Positions 8,844-18,632 are shown, counted from the stretch's first letter. The stretch: 64,000 nt of DNA from Flagellimonas yonaguniensis (GCF_029193885.1 NZ_JARFVB010000002.1:360808-424807), one strand, 5' to 3'. Made by a program: numbers and translations. The notes: generated from the sequence alone by a model not told the origin.

Positions 8844-9746
8844 TTATGGTCTGCCACCTGGGCCGCCACTTCTTCGTCCATTATTCCGAAACCTTTCTGA
8901 CATTTCTTTCATTTTTTCCGCCAATATTTGATTGTATTCGGCCTGGCTCACCTCTTTACCTCTTTTGGGCTGTACTATTTCAATTTCTTCATCAGGGTTG
9001 AGCACTATTTTGGAACACAATATGGCAGTACGGCCATCATTCACCTCCAAGATAAGACCAGGAAGTCCCCAGTAGGAACCTGGCCCTTGACCCACAGGAA
9101 TATCCGGTGTGAACCATGCGGTAATGGTTTGTTCCTTAGGTGCCTCAATACGAGCCAACAAAGAATTCCCATTAACAGAATCCTTTTGTTTTTGTCCCTC
9201 CTCTTTGTCAGCATCATCACGCCGGGGCGGTCTCAACATATTCCTAAGATTATCCATGGTAGCTGTATCTATCACTTTTACCGCAATTGCTTTGTAACAA
9301 GTGTAGTTGCCTATTTTTTTTGTTTCCGAAGTAAGCTCCCAGTTCAATTGCCGCAAACTATCCTTAATCAAAAATTTCTTGCCAAAAGTCTCGACTTCAT
9401 TGGTGTAGGTCTGTTCTTGAATATCTTTATAATAAGTGCCACCGGTCGCAGAGAACATACCAAATCGGCGTCCACCGCCACTCTGGTTAATGGATGGTGC
9501 TTCCAATTTTTCTTCTTCCACGTAAATGGAGGTTGAACGATCAAAAGTCAATTCGTATGTTTTCTCCATTGCCTTTTTCATCCGTTCCATAATTTCTTGT
9601 TTGCGGGCTTCGGGCATATCTGGTGGACCAAAATCCCCTTGTATCGAAGTTTTGCTTTGATATGTTGCAGTACCTATAAAACTTTGGGAATATCCATAGG
9701 ATATGGTAAGCATCAAAAAAACAGAAAAGAGCAATATTTTCATCAT
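8844..9746 (-). CDS. GLPGLI family protein
   Basis: A 300-residue exported protein with an N-terminal signal peptide (about residues 1-20, ending YGYSQ) and the diagnostic GLPGLILEV at residues 227-235. The middle carries a Lys/Glu-rich amphipathic stretch (about 45-65) and the C terminus is Arg/Gly-rich (RRSGGPGGRP). The family is Bacteroidota-specific and its biochemical role is unknown; it probably acts in the periplasm. It is the upstream member of a two-gene unit with the outer-membrane barrel gene 16 bases downstream, an arrangement common for this family. Two ATG codons lie in tandem at the start (9746 and 9743) and cannot be separated. Confidence 0.88.
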   Translation of the reverse strand: MMKILLFSVFLMLTISYGYSQSFIGTATYQSKTSIQGDFGPPDMPEARKQEIMERMKKAMEKTYELTFDRSTSIYVEEEKLEAPSINQSGGGRRFGMFSATGGTYYKDIQEQTYTNEVETFGKKFLIKDSLRQLNWELTSETKKIGNYTCYKAIAVKVIDTATMDNLRNMLRPPRRDDADKEEGQKQKDSVNGNSLLARIEAPKEQTITAWFTPDIPVGQGPGSYWGLPGLILEVNDGRTAILCSKIVLNPDEEIEIVQPKRGKEVSQAEYNQILAEKMKEMSERFRNNGRRSGGPGGRP

Positions 9747-9877
9747 ATCATTTGGTTCAAAATTGTGGATTTGACACCAATATCGAAGAATGGTTTAATC
9801 GACACTAACAAAATATTTTAATTTAGGATTTTTTTAAGAAAAATCGCGTACACCCAAAAATTTTCAATGGCGCATAT

Positions 9878-9909
9878 TAACTTTGTATATTGTGCCGCAA
9901 GTGGCACAA
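9878..9909 (+). promoter_or_regulatory. -7 element and leader inverted repeat before the deoxynucleoside kinase gene
   Basis: TAACTTTG at 9878-9885 fits TAnnTTTG. Directly after it TTGTGCC (9890-9896) and GGCACAA (9903-9909) form a perfect 7-bp inverted repeat around GCAAGT. It covers the expected transcription start, so it could be an operator or a 5' leader hairpin. No regulator is identifiable. Confidence 0.45.
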
Positions 9910-9935
9910 AGTACATTATCAATAAACACTGACAT

Positions 9936-10553
9936 ATGCATATTGCTGTAGCTGGAAATATAGGTGCAGGGAAAACCACCCTTACCAATCTTTTATCTAA
10001 ACACTATAAATGGGAAGCTCATTTTGAGGATGTGGTGGACAATCCCTACCTCGATGATTTTTACACCCAAATGGAGCGTTGGAGTTTCAACCTTCAGATT
10101 TATTTCTTGAACAGCAGATACCGTCAAATTTTAAAGATCAGGGAAAGTGGCAAAAATGTGATCCAGGATAGGACCATTTATGAAGACGCCCATATTTTTG
10201 CACCCAACTTGCATGCCATGGGCCTAATGACCAACCGTGATTTTGAAAACTACAAAGGTCTTTTTGAATTAATGGAAACCTTGGTACAACCACCGGATCT
10301 AATGATCTACCTACGTAGTTCCATCCCAAACTTGGTAAACCAAATACACAAACGGGGACGTGATTATGAAAATTCCATTTCCATTGATTATCTCAGTCGT
10401 CTGAACGAACGCTACGAAGCTTGGGTAAACACATACAAAAAGGGCAAATTGCTCATTTTTGATGTGGACAATCTCGATTTTGTGGACAATCCAGAGGATT
10501 TGGGCGAAGTCATCAACCGTATAGATGGGGAAATCCACGGACTGTTTGAATAA
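9936..10553 (+). CDS. Deoxynucleoside kinase
   Basis: A 205-residue cytoplasmic kinase that phosphorylates deoxynucleosides for nucleotide salvage. The P-loop GNIGAGKT lies at residues 7-14, and VIQDRTIYED supplies the DR-containing segment of the dNK family. The lid-like KRGRDYENSI and the C-terminal motif LDFVDNPED are also typical. Length and start (ATG 9936) agree with the family. Similar flavobacterial enzymes are adenosine- or thymidine-directed; the specificity cannot be read here. A second kinase domain of the same family is fused to HPPK at 55074-56216, so the genome carries at least two. It is apparently monocistronic. Confidence 0.9.
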   Translation: MHIAVAGNIGAGKTTLTNLLSKHYKWEAHFEDVVDNPYLDDFYTQMERWSFNLQIYFLNSRYRQILKIRESGKNVIQDRTIYEDAHIFAPNLHAMGLMTNRDFENYKGLFELMETLVQPPDLMIYLRSSIPNLVNQIHKRGRDYENSISIDYLSRLNERYEAWVNTYKKGKLLIFDVDNLDFVDNPEDLGEVINRIDGEIHGLFE

Positions 10554-10652
10554 TTATTCCAAGGAAGAACTATTCTTCAAAGAATTCATTGCAGACCAGA
10601 TATTAGGTATATTTAGATGTGTTTTTGCAACAATCAAACTAATTCAAGTCAC

Positions 10653-11921
10653 ATGAAAGCCCTTCGAATAACCCAATATGCAACCTTACTGTTTGCATTC
10701 TTTCTCCCTTTCAATACCAATGCACAAGAACTGGCCAAAACAACCCCCGAGGATGTAGGATTATCTTCTGAGCGTTTGCAATATTTAACCCAAACCTTTC
10801 AAGATTATATAGATGATGAAGAATTGCCCGGTGCCACCATTCTTGTGGCACGAAAAGGTAAGATTGCCTATTTTGAATCCTTTGGCAAGAACGATATCGA
10901 GATCAACGTTCCCATGACCAAGGGCTCCATCTTCAGGATAGCCTCGCAAACCAAGGCCATTGTCAGCACGGGAATCATGATGCTTCAAGAAAGAGGGAAA
11001 CTATTGATCACAGATCCTGTCGGAAAATACATTCCCGCTTTTATGGAAACCAAGGTAGCTGTGAGCAAGGATGATGGCACCTACGATATTGTTCCCGCCA
11101 ATAGACCCATTACCATTCGTGATCTGCTTACCCACACTTCTGGAGTTTCTTATGGATATGGAATTGCAGCAGACCTATGGGAAGAAGCCAAAATCCAAGG
11201 GTGGTATTTTGCCGATCGTGACGAGCCCATTCAAGCAACGGTAAATCGCATGGCAGAGCTCCCATTTGAATCACAACCCAGAACAAAATTTGTATACGGG
11301 TACAACACCGATATTCTTGGGGCGTTGATTGAAGTTGTTTCAGGTAAATCCCTTGATGTTTTTCTTAAAAACAACATTCTGGACCCTCTTGGCATGGTAG
11401 ACACCCATTTTTATCTCCCTTTAGAAAAAAGGGAACGTTTGGCAACCGTTTATTCAGCTACGGAAAACGGATTGGAGCGTGCACCAAACCCTGGTGGTAT
11501 GGTGGGCCAAGGAGCTTATGTGGATGGTCCCAGAAAAAGTTTTTCAGGAGGCGCAGGTCTTTTGAGCACTTCCATGGATTATGCCAGGTTTTTACAAATG
11601 ATACTCAACAGGGGGGTATTTGATGGCAAACGTATCATTTCACCTAAAACCGTGGAGTTGATGACCACCAACCACCTTCCTTTTCCCCGTGATGAAGGAC
11701 AAGGTTTCGGACTGGGATTTTCCACTGTGGAAGATTTGGGACTACGTGGCGAATTGGGCTCCGAAGGTGAGTTTGCATGGGGAGGTGCCTATCACTCCTC
11801 CTATTGGGTAGACCCAAAAGAGGAAATGGTTGTGGTGTATTTTACCCAATTGATCCCCGCAGGCGACATTGACGATCACGGAAAATTACGTGCTTTGATC
11901 TATCAAGCGATAGTGGATTAA
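10653..11921 (+). CDS. Beta-lactamase-family serine hydrolase, exported
   Basis: A 422-residue exported protein of the class C beta-lactamase/penicillin-binding-protein-like esterase family. The ATG at 10653 gives a signal peptide cleaving near NTNAQ (residues 21-25); the ORF could open earlier at 10617 but that removes the signal peptide from the N terminus. Catalytic SxxK is Ser98-Gln-Thr-Lys101, LLTHTSG is at 158-164, and the tyrosine motif is around Tyr215 (FVYGYNTDILG). Family members are esterases, D-aminopeptidases or carboxypeptidases and rarely hydrolyse antibiotics, so a resistance role should not be assumed. It acts in the periplasm. Separated by 99 bases from the kinase gene upstream. 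Confidence 0.88.
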   Translation: MKALRITQYATLLFAFFLPFNTNAQELAKTTPEDVGLSSERLQYLTQTFQDYIDDEELPGATILVARKGKIAYFESFGKNDIEINVPMTKGSIFRIASQTKAIVSTGIMMLQERGKLLITDPVGKYIPAFMETKVAVSKDDGTYDIVPANRPITIRDLLTHTSGVSYGYGIAADLWEEAKIQGWYFADRDEPIQATVNRMAELPFESQPRTKFVYGYNTDILGALIEVVSGKSLDVFLKNNILDPLGMVDTHFYLPLEKRERLATVYSATENGLERAPNPGGMVGQGAYVDGPRKSFSGGAGLLSTSMDYARFLQMILNRGVFDGKRIISPKTVELMTTNHLPFPRDEGQGFGLGFSTVEDLGLRGELGSEGEFAWGGAYHSSYWVDPKEEMVVVYFTQLIPAGDIDDHGKLRALIYQAIVD

Positions 11922-12061
11922 AAACTTATTTCCGTTTCCCTCAATCAAATAGCCCGTTCACTCATTGGCGGTTTACTCCGGTTCTTTTTCAAAGTAGTTT
12001 AGAGGTGGGATGAACCCACTGCTATTAACTACGCCTTTTCAGGCCCAAAACTTTGAAAATT

Positions 12062-12778
12062 ATGGAACCGAAAAAAAATCCACAACTGGAGGTAAAACGA
12101 AACAGTCTACTCTACTTTTTTGTAGGGATGACCTTAGTACTCTTCATGGCCTATATGGCTTTGGAATGGAAAACCTATTACCAAGACAATTCTTGGGACG
12201 TAGGCGAATTAAAAGTCGACGAGGATTTGATTGAAGACGCAACCATCCTCAAGCTTAAAATCCCAGAACCTCCAAAACCCAAAATTCAAGCACCACCCAA
12301 AATTGAAATCACCGATGATGATGAGGACATTGTTGAAGATGTAATCAAACCATCGGAAACCGACCAAGACGCGGAAATAGCCGATGTTGAATCCATTGAT
12401 GTTGCCGAAGATATCATTCCAGAAGAGATACCCTTCATCCTTATTGAAAATGCCCCTGTATTCCCGGGCTGTGAAAATGAAAAAACCGAAAAAGACAAAA
12501 GAGATTGTTTTCAAGAAAATATGTTGAAACATATTCGAAAGAACTTCCGTTACCCGGATATTGCAAAGGAAATGGGACTGCAAGGCAGGGTAAGTGTTAT
12601 TTTCACTGTTCAGAAAGATGGTAGCATCGGCGATGTAAGACTTAAAGGACCACATGAGAGTCTCGAAAAAGAAGCTGCCCGTATCATTTCCAAGTTGCCC
12701 AAATTACAACCCGGAAAACAACGAGGAACACCTGTCAAAGTACCTTACTCAATCCCCATTACGTTTAAATTGAACTAA
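12062..12778 (+). CDS. Energy transducer TonB
   Basis: A 238-residue TonB-like protein. The ATG at 12062 is preferred to the in-frame TTG nine bases earlier. A cytoplasmic basic N terminus leads into one transmembrane helix (about residues 15-35). A long acidic and proline-containing linker rich in Asp, Glu and Ile (about 55-130) spans the periplasm. The C-terminal domain (about 145-238) carries NFRYPDIAKEMGLQGRVSV, the typical TonB C-terminal fold, preceded by FPGCENEKTEKDKRDCF with two cysteines. It would connect ExbBD energy to outer-membrane transporters; no exbBD is present in this window. It converges on hppA and shares a bidirectional terminator with it. Confidence 0.9.
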   Translation: MEPKKNPQLEVKRNSLLYFFVGMTLVLFMAYMALEWKTYYQDNSWDVGELKVDEDLIEDATILKLKIPEPPKPKIQAPPKIEITDDDEDIVEDVIKPSETDQDAEIADVESIDVAEDIIPEEIPFILIENAPVFPGCENEKTEKDKRDCFQENMLKHIRKNFRYPDIAKEMGLQGRVSVIFTVQKDGSIGDVRLKGPHESLEKEAARIISKLPKLQPGKQRGTPVKVPYSIPITFKLN

Positions 12779-12780
12779 TA

Positions 12781-12805
12781 CATCTCGACTGCGCTCGATG
12801 TGACA
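12781..12805. repeat. REP-like palindromic unit
   Basis: CATCTCGACTGCGCTCGATG followed by TGACA. This is a short form of the intergenic palindrome with a (T/C)TCGACT-CGCTCGA core; related units lie near 23808, 57040 and 59916. It sits in the convergent gap between tonB and hppA. Confidence 0.55.
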
Positions 12806-12810
12806 GTATA

Positions 12811-12837
12811 AAAAACCACGCCGATAGCGTGGTTTTT
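12811..12837. terminator. Bidirectional terminator between tonB and hppA
   Basis: AAAAACCACGC and GCGTGGTTTTT form a perfect 11-bp stem around a 5-base loop, with a T-run after the stem on both strands. It is placed between the convergent tonB and hppA genes. Confidence 0.85.
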
Positions 12838-12857
12838 CCAGCTTTCAAAAGTGCTAG

Positions 12858-15260
12858 CTAATTCTTTGCCTCGGCACTCTTATACTCTTCTATTTTTTTC
12901 TCCAATTCTTCTTTGGTGTCAGCTGTAAGCTCTTCGGTTTCTTCAACTACTTTTCCATCTTCTTTGGAAGTTGAAATGATTACGGCCTTGTAGGCACCAT
13001 CTGCAGTATTGCTAACTTCCACACGGATTTGTTTTTCAACGGTTTTGGTTTCTTTCATTCCCTCTTCGGTAATGGTGATCATAGTACCGTCTTCTTTTAC
13101 CATACCCACTTCATCAGCTGGGGAAAGGCTTACCAAACTAGGCGCAATGACCAATGCCACTACCGACATCAATTTAAGCAAAATATTTAAGGAAGGACCT
13201 GATGTATCCTTAAAAGGATCACCTACGGTATCACCCACCACTGCCGCTTTATGGGCATCACTACCTTTTCGACCATCACTTTCTATGGTCTTTTTGGCGT
13301 TGTCCCATGCTCCACCGGCATTGGATTGGAATATGGCCATAAGTACTCCTGCTGTGGTTACACCCGCCAAAAGACCTCCCAACATCTCGGCCCCACCAAT
13401 AAATCCGACGGCTACTGGTACCGCGATGGCCAATAATCCGGGCAATACCATTTCTCTAATGGAAGCTTGCGTAGAAATTTCAACACATTTTTGATACTCT
13501 GCCTTACCATCAGCTGCTTCAAAAATTTCCATATCCTCTTTACTGGCTTTTGAAAGATCCGAATCGTGCTTGCGCATGATGCCCAATGCAGCCTTTAGTT
13601 CCGGTATATCATTGAACTGACGACGAACCTCTTCGATCATAGACATAGCCGCTCTACCTACTGCATTCATCGAAAGGGCAGAGAACACGAAAGGAAGCAT
13701 TCCCCCTATCAGTAATCCTGCCATGATATCCGGACGGGAAACGTCGATGGACTGCACCCCGGCTGTTTTCATAAAAGCTGCAAAAAGTGCCAATGCCGTC
13801 AATGCCGCAGACGCAATGGCAAATCCTTTACCAATGGCCGCTGTTGTATTTCCTACGGCATCCAATTTATCAGTCCTGTCACGAACTTCCCCAGGAAGCT
13901 CTGCCATTTCAGCGATACCACCTGCGTTGTCCGAAATGGGACCGTAGGCATCAACGGCAAGCTGAATACCTGTATTGGCCAACATTCCCACAGCTGCTAT
14001 TGCAATTCCGTACAGTCCAGCAAAATGATGGGAAACCAATATGGCCGCTGCGATTAATATAATTGGAATGGCAGTGGACATCATACCCACGCCTAGACCA
14101 GCAATAATATTGGTCGCCGAACCAGTTTCCGACTGACGTACTATGGAGTTTACGGGTTTGGTTCCCGTACCTGTATAATATTCTGTTACTTTTCCAACCA
14201 ACAACCCGGCCACCAAACCAGCAATAGTTGCCCAAAACACTCCCATGGAAGTAAATTCCTTTCCACCTTCCACCCAAGATTCGGGTAGCATTGCATTGAT
14301 AATAAAGTAAGAAGCCACCAACATCAAGCCAGCAGATCCAAATTCACCTATATTCAAAGCGGTTTGTGGGTTTCCACCGTCTTTTACTCGAACAAAGAAT
14401 GTTCCGATAATCGACATAATGATACCTACCGCCGCCAATGCAAGAGGCAAGTACACTGCACCGAGTCCATCAAAAGCCGCTTGGAATTCTGGCAATCCCG
14501 CGAAAACGGCCCCTAGTACCATGGTACCAATTATGGAACCTACGTAGGACTCAAAAAGGTCAGCTCCCATACCGGCAACATCCCCTACATTATCACCCAC
14601 ATTATCCGCAATGGTTGCAGGGTTCAACGGGTGGTCTTCAGGAATCCCAGCTTCGACCTTACCTACCAAATCAGCACCTACATCGGCAGCTTTGGTGTAT
14701 ATACCTCCACCCACACGGGCAAAAAGTGCGATGGACGAGGCTCCAAGGGAAAACCCGGAAAGCACATTCAATACTTCGGCGATTTCCCAACCTTGTCCAC
14801 TATAAATCATGAATAGTCCGCTCAAACCAAGAACACCGAGTCCCACTACACCAAGTCCCATCACAGCTCCACCTGCAAAGGCAACTTCCAATGCCTTGCC
14901 CAAAGAGTTTCTAGCTGCATTGGTAGTTCTTACGTTGGCCTTGGTCGCGACTTTCATCCCGATAAACCCTGCCAAAGCAGAACAGATGGCCCCTACCACA
15001 AAAGAGAGTGCCACCATACCGTTGGAGCCAGATTCGTTGCTCCCTTTAAAAAAGAGCAGAACGGCCACACAGACTACAAAGATGCTCAGTATTTTATACT
15101 CGGCTTTTAAGAATGACATTGCCCCATCGGCAATGTTCTTGGCAATCCTTGCCATTTTTTCGTCCCCGACCTCTTGTTTTGAAATCCATACGTTCTTGAT
15201 GAACACATAAAGCAGTGCCAACACACCAAATACAGGCAAAAATTTTACGATTAAATCCAT
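12858..15260 (-). CDS. hppA: Membrane-bound ion-pumping pyrophosphatase
   Basis: An 800-residue integral membrane pyrophosphatase that couples PPi hydrolysis to H+ or Na+ export. The PPi-binding [11 protein letters not shown] is at residues 193-203, and DNVGDNVGD follows at about 219-227. The C-terminal half has the second acidic motif in [15 protein letters not shown]. The segment [10 protein letters not shown] has Ala where potassium-independent enzymes have Lys, which points to the K+-dependent subclass; that subclass includes Na+ pumps, so the ion is undecided. The last about 90 residues after the final membrane helix (from about 712) form a hydrophilic, Glu/Lys-rich extension ending [10 protein letters not shown], absent from standard enzymes of about 670-700 residues. 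The soluble pyrophosphatase gene lies immediately upstream in the same direction. Confidence 0.95.
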   Translation of the reverse strand: MDLIVKFLPVFGVLALLYVFIKNVWISKQEVGDEKMARIAKNIADGAMSFLKAEYKILSIFVVCVAVLLFFKGSNESGSNGMVALSFVVGAICSALAGFIGMKVATKANVRTTNAARNSLGKALEVAFAGGAVMGLGVVGLGVLGLSGLFMIYSGQGWEIAEVLNVLSGFSLGASSIALFARVGGGIYTKAADVGADLVGKVEAGIPEDHPLNPATIADNVGDNVGDVAGMGADLFESYVGSIIGTMVLGAVFAGLPEFQAAFDGLGAVYLPLALAAVGIIMSIIGTFFVRVKDGGNPQTALNIGEFGSAGLMLVASYFIINAMLPESWVEGGKEFTSMGVFWATIAGLVAGLLVGKVTEYYTGTGTKPVNSIVRQSETGSATNIIAGLGVGMMSTAIPIILIAAAILVSHHFAGLYGIAIAAVGMLANTGIQLAVDAYGPISDNAGGIAEMAELPGEVRDRTDKLDAVGNTTAAIGKGFAIASAALTALALFAAFMKTAGVQSIDVSRPDIMAGLLIGGMLPFVFSALSMNAVGRAAMSMIEEVRRQFNDIPELKAALGIMRKHDSDLSKASKEDMEIFEAADGKAEYQKCVEISTQASIREMVLPGLLAIAVPVAVGFIGGAEMLGGLLAGVTTAGVLMAIFQSNAGGAWDNAKKTIESDGRKGSDAHKAAVVGDTVGDPFKDTSGPSLNILLKLMSVVALVIAPSLVSLSPADEVGMVKEDGTMITITEEGMKETKTVEKQIRVEVSNTADGAYKAVIISTSKEDGKVVEETEELTADTKEELEKKIEEYKSAEAKN

Positions 15261-15324
15261 AGGTTAGATTGTTTAGAATTTTTTTAATGCCAGCTAATGT
15301 AATAAAATACGAAGTAATAAAAAA

Positions 15325-15355
15325 AATGCGCCTTTAATTAATAAAAGCGCATTTT
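15325..15355 (-). terminator. Intrinsic terminator after ppa
   Basis: On the minus strand AAATGCGCTTTTA pairs with TAAAGGCGCATTT (one-base imperfection in the arm) and is followed by a T-run. It sits 22 bases after the ppa stop, so hppA further on probably has its own promoter. Confidence 0.75.
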
Positions 15356-15377
15356 TTTAAAGTTATTATTATGTAAT

Positions 15378-15905
15378 CTATATCGTGAAGGCTCGCCTCT
15401 TTTTGTGGTCGCTATCTTCGTAGCGTTGTACACATTCCTGATAGATTTTAACGGCTTCGTTGACATCTCCCCAACCACCGGTATCCACCTTCTTCTCTTC
15501 CAAATCCTTATACACTTGGAAGAAGTGCTCGATCTCTTTCAATCGGTGTGGGTTCAATTCACTAATATCGTCTCTTTTGCTCCAGATAGGATCGGAAACA
15601 GGCACACATATCACCTTTTCATCAGGACCTTTCTCATCGGTCATGTGGAAAACCCCAACTGGCTTTACTTCCACAACTACCATAGGGTAGGTTGGCTCGG
15701 TGCAAAGAACCAATACATCCAATGGGTCGCCATCCAAGGCCAAGGTTTCTGGAATGAATCCATAATCGCCAGGATACATCATTGAAGAAAATAAGGTTCG
15801 ATCAAACCGAATTTTATTGAGGGCAAAATCGTATTCGTACTTGTTTCTGCTACCTTTGGGAATTTCTACCAGTACATCAAAGGTAATACGTGGTTTTTTA
15901 GACAT
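15378..15905 (-). CDS. ppa: Inorganic pyrophosphatase (family I, soluble)
   Basis: A 175-residue cytoplasmic pyrophosphatase that removes PPi from biosynthesis. The signature DGDPLDVLV at residues 58-66 carries the metal-binding aspartates, and NKYEYDF and YPGDYGFIP are also conserved. The ATG at 15905 is chosen because it yields the usual N terminus; an ATG at 15929 would add eight residues. The neighbour downstream is the membrane pyrophosphatase hppA, so both ways of handling PPi lie side by side, separated by a terminator. Confidence 0.95.
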   Translation of the reverse strand: MSKKPRITFDVLVEIPKGSRNKYEYDFALNKIRFDRTLFSSMMYPGDYGFIPETLALDGDPLDVLVLCTEPTYPMVVVEVKPVGVFHMTDEKGPDEKVICVPVSDPIWSKRDDISELNPHRLKEIEHFFQVYKDLEEKKVDTGGWGDVNEAVKIYQECVQRYEDSDHKKRRAFTI

Positions 15906-15981
15906 GTTAGTGATAAATTTATTATGCAAAAATAACCAGTATAACTGGAATAGCCCCCATAAATTGCCTGTTTCGTGTGAA

Positions 15982-18477
15982 TTAAAAGCTAAATCCGAAG
16001 GTTCCGGTTATCCCAAAGGCTCTTGCATCAGGATTCTCGAGGTAATTCCCTCTAAAATTAAAGTCTATACGCAGTATTTTGAAGATGTTGCCTACACCAA
16101 AAGAGTATTCCCAATACACTTGGTCTTCGGGTGCCATTAAAGGAATGTTCGTCGGAGCACTCAGAGCGATATTTTCTTCGGACAGTTGTCCCCATGCTCC
16201 CCTTACCCCAACAATTTCCCTAAGGTTGAGTTTGCGCAACCAAGGAATACGCGAAAACAAACGCCCATTAAAATTGTGTTCCAAATGTACCGTCGCATAA
16301 GTATCAGTGACAAATTCGTAGAAATCCAAGTTGGGAAATGCATTGTACAGCGAAAACAAGGTCTGGTTTCCAGGGATAACACTCAACAAGCCCAAAGGTA
16401 CAGCCCCAAAGGTTTTACCAAGTTCCACACTACTCGTCAACCGACCAAAACCACCTATTTGCCAAGGTTGCTGGTATGAAAACTGGATCTTCTCATAATC
16501 AAAATCACTTTCCAGAAAACCATCCACACCTTTGGTGTATTTTAAAACCAGGGTGCTATAATCATCATTGATATTGGAACGCTCCACCCCGTATCCAATA
16601 GTTCGCTTGCCCGGAGTGTAAATCAATGTAGTATTCAAATCAAACTGTTTTACTTCCGATGCGATTCCTGTAGGTAAAGTCGGGTCCACATAATCCAGAC
16701 TAAAAGCATCGGGCAAGGCAGAACTCAGTGTACGGAAAGACCCCCCCACATTTATCCTGAAATTTTTCACGGGTTCCATCTCAAAATTGAGCGTGGAAAG
16801 GTTAATGTTCGTCAAACGGTCGTTGGACCCCACGGTCACCAAGGAAGATGAAGCGATACTCCGCCCCATCACATCGTTGGTACTCGTCAAACTAAGGCCC
16901 AACTGTTCTATATCCCTTCGATTGCCCCCCGAAATAATGAGCCGGTTCTTTCGGTCGAGCAAAAACTTGCCCGAGAATCCGTGCTTGAACTTTCTGTCAT
17001 CAAAACCATAGGCCATATAGCCTTCCAGACGCCACATATCGTTCTGTCCGAAATAGGTCCGTGCCCCAGCGCGCATCCGAATCCCTTCCGCATCGTTATA
17101 ACCGAAAGTACTATAGACATCCCCAATATCGATGTTCCATTTATCGATTTCGATATAGCCCGAGCCCAATACACTCACAATGTCGTAATAGGTACGGAAC
17201 TTGGGCACGGTTTTTAGGGTATCCAACAACTTGAAGATTCCCGATTCATCCTCGTTCAAGCTTTCCAAACGGGCATTTTTCCAAAAAACACTGTCTTGCG
17301 AGAATACCCTTGGGTCATAAGGGTCGGCAACGGCCTTGTAAAACTCTTCTGGTCGTGGGTTATTAAAATTATAATTGTCAAAAACCGTGGTTCGCTTACC
17401 ATACACCCCACGCGATTCCTCTTTTTTGGAGAAACTGAAGTCGCTCAGCATATAATCACGCTTCAAGAGAAAGACCGAATCGCTGACCACCTCAAAATCC
17501 TGTTCGATATAGATATCCTTTACCCAGTTGATATTGGCACTCTTGGTGACCTGCATATTGATCTTCTTGATGGCATAGGTGGTATCGTTTACCCAAAAAT
17601 CCCCTTTAAAAGTAAGTTCGTTCTTTCGCCTGGGGTAATAAATAATATTGTAGCACCATTTATCATCAATATAAGTACTGTCAGACAACACGTAGTTATA
17701 GACGTCAACCCCGGTCTTGGACAATGGACTGGTAAAGCTCTTATCAAAAAACTTAAGGTAGTTGTCGTAAATATCATAATCGGAATAGAGATCTTCCACA
17801 AAGGCGGTTATGGCCTGATTGCCACTGAACCCAGAGTTTTTATTACCGAGCACATCCTCTTTCTCCTTATCCAGTACATTATCTCCGTAGACTTTGGAAA
17901 AAGTTTCGTTCAGGAACATGGGCAGATAGGTTTTCCCTGTGATTCGGGAGGTATCCAAATCCTCGAACATAAATTCCAGCCCCCTGAAAAGCTTGCTTTT
18001 GATCAGCGCACTATCAATGGTATTCAGGTCAAACTCTACTTTTTCATACTTATCGTATTGGTACTGCTTGAACTTACGCACTCCGTTTTCCCGTTTTTTG
18101 GCCCATATTTTTCGGAGAATATCAATCGCGGGATTGTTCTTCTTGGATTGCTTTCCTGTGTAAACAACGACTTCCTGAAGTTGCTCTGCAGATTCCGTGA
18201 GCACGATTTCCATACCATAGTTTACCTTTTGCTCCAGTGGAATTTCCATGGTCTCATACCCGATAAAGGATACTTTAATGGCACCATAGGTTTCATCGGA
18301 CTCCATATAAAAGTGTCCATTGTCGTTGGTAATGGTCCCTTCGGAAGAATTAACGAAAATGATATTCGCAAAGGCGATTGGCATACCGGTATCATCGGTA
18401 ACCACACCCTCGATTTTGGTCTGTGCGGTAACACAAGTGATAAAAAGCAGAAAAAAAACGGAAAAGAATCTTTTCAT
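15982..18477 (-). CDS. DUF5686 and carboxypeptidase-regulatory-like domain protein, outer membrane
   Basis: An 831-residue exported protein. The ATG at 18477 gives a signal peptide (MKRFFSVFFLLFITCVTAQ). Residues about 20-105 are a CarboxypepD-regulatory-like domain (GVVTDDTGMPIAFANIIF). The remainder matches the DUF5686 family: a long region rich in aromatic and charged strands, with KQYQYDKYEKVEFDL near residue 135, ending in a beta-barrel-like C terminus (FGITGTFGFSF) with a terminal Phe. Members are presumed outer-membrane proteins of unknown function in Bacteroidota. The start of the frame could be read 15 codons earlier, but that would bury the signal peptide. It is probably transcribed alone. 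Confidence 0.85.
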   Translation of the reverse strand: MKRFFSVFFLLFITCVTAQTKIEGVVTDDTGMPIAFANIIFVNSSEGTITNDNGHFYMESDETYGAIKVSFIGYETMEIPLEQKVNYGMEIVLTESAEQLQEVVVYTGKQSKKNNPAIDILRKIWAKKRENGVRKFKQYQYDKYEKVEFDLNTIDSALIKSKLFRGLEFMFEDLDTSRITGKTYLPMFLNETFSKVYGDNVLDKEKEDVLGNKNSGFSGNQAITAFVEDLYSDYDIYDNYLKFFDKSFTSPLSKTGVDVYNYVLSDSTYIDDKWCYNIIYYPRRKNELTFKGDFWVNDTTYAIKKINMQVTKSANINWVKDIYIEQDFEVVSDSVFLLKRDYMLSDFSFSKKEESRGVYGKRTTVFDNYNFNNPRPEEFYKAVADPYDPRVFSQDSVFWKNARLESLNEDESGIFKLLDTLKTVPKFRTYYDIVSVLGSGYIEIDKWNIDIGDVYSTFGYNDAEGIRMRAGARTYFGQNDMWRLEGYMAYGFDDRKFKHGFSGKFLLDRKNRLIISGGNRRDIEQLGLSLTSTNDVMGRSIASSSLVTVGSNDRLTNINLSTLNFEMEPVKNFRINVGGSFRTLSSALPDAFSLDYVDPTLPTGIASEVKQFDLNTTLIYTPGKRTIGYGVERSNINDDYSTLVLKYTKGVDGFLESDFDYEKIQFSYQQPWQIGGFGRLTSSVELGKTFGAVPLGLLSVIPGNQTLFSLYNAFPNLDFYEFVTDTYATVHLEHNFNGRLFSRIPWLRKLNLREIVGVRGAWGQLSEENIALSAPTNIPLMAPEDQVYWEYSFGVGNIFKILRIDFNFRGNYLENPDARAFGITGTFGFSF

Positions 18478-18583
18478 AGGCAGATGTAAGGGACAATCAG
18501 GAAAAACACAACTGCTTCCCAATTCATATATTAGGTCAAATTTGGTTCAAAGTAATTTCTAATCAAAAAATATTCCCTAAAAA

Positions 18584-18610
18584 AGCCCTATCAACAAAGT
18601 TGACAGGGCT
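18584..18610 (-). terminator. Intrinsic terminator after pdhB
   Basis: On the minus strand AGCCCTGTCAAC and GTTGATAGGGCT form a stem with one mismatch and a 3-base loop, followed by TTTTTTAG. It lies 22 bases after the pdhB stop. Confidence 0.8.
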
Positions 18611-18632
18611 AATATACCTTACAAATATGATT

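Noticed and set aside
8928..9536. A 202-codon plus-strand frame opposite the GLPGLI gene.
   Set aside because: Entirely antisense to a gene with the diagnostic GLPGLI motif; its translation is hydrophobic noise.
10653..11921. Beta-lactamase conferring antibiotic resistance.
   Set aside because: It has the SxxK fold signature but the second motif is of the esterase/D-aminopeptidase type; such proteins are common and usually do not hydrolyse beta-lactams.
17296..18489. A 397-codon open frame on the plus strand opposite the DUF5686 gene.
   Set aside because: It lies antisense to a clearly recognisable outer-membrane gene with signal peptide, and its translation has no family resemblance; long antisense frames arise from codon bias.
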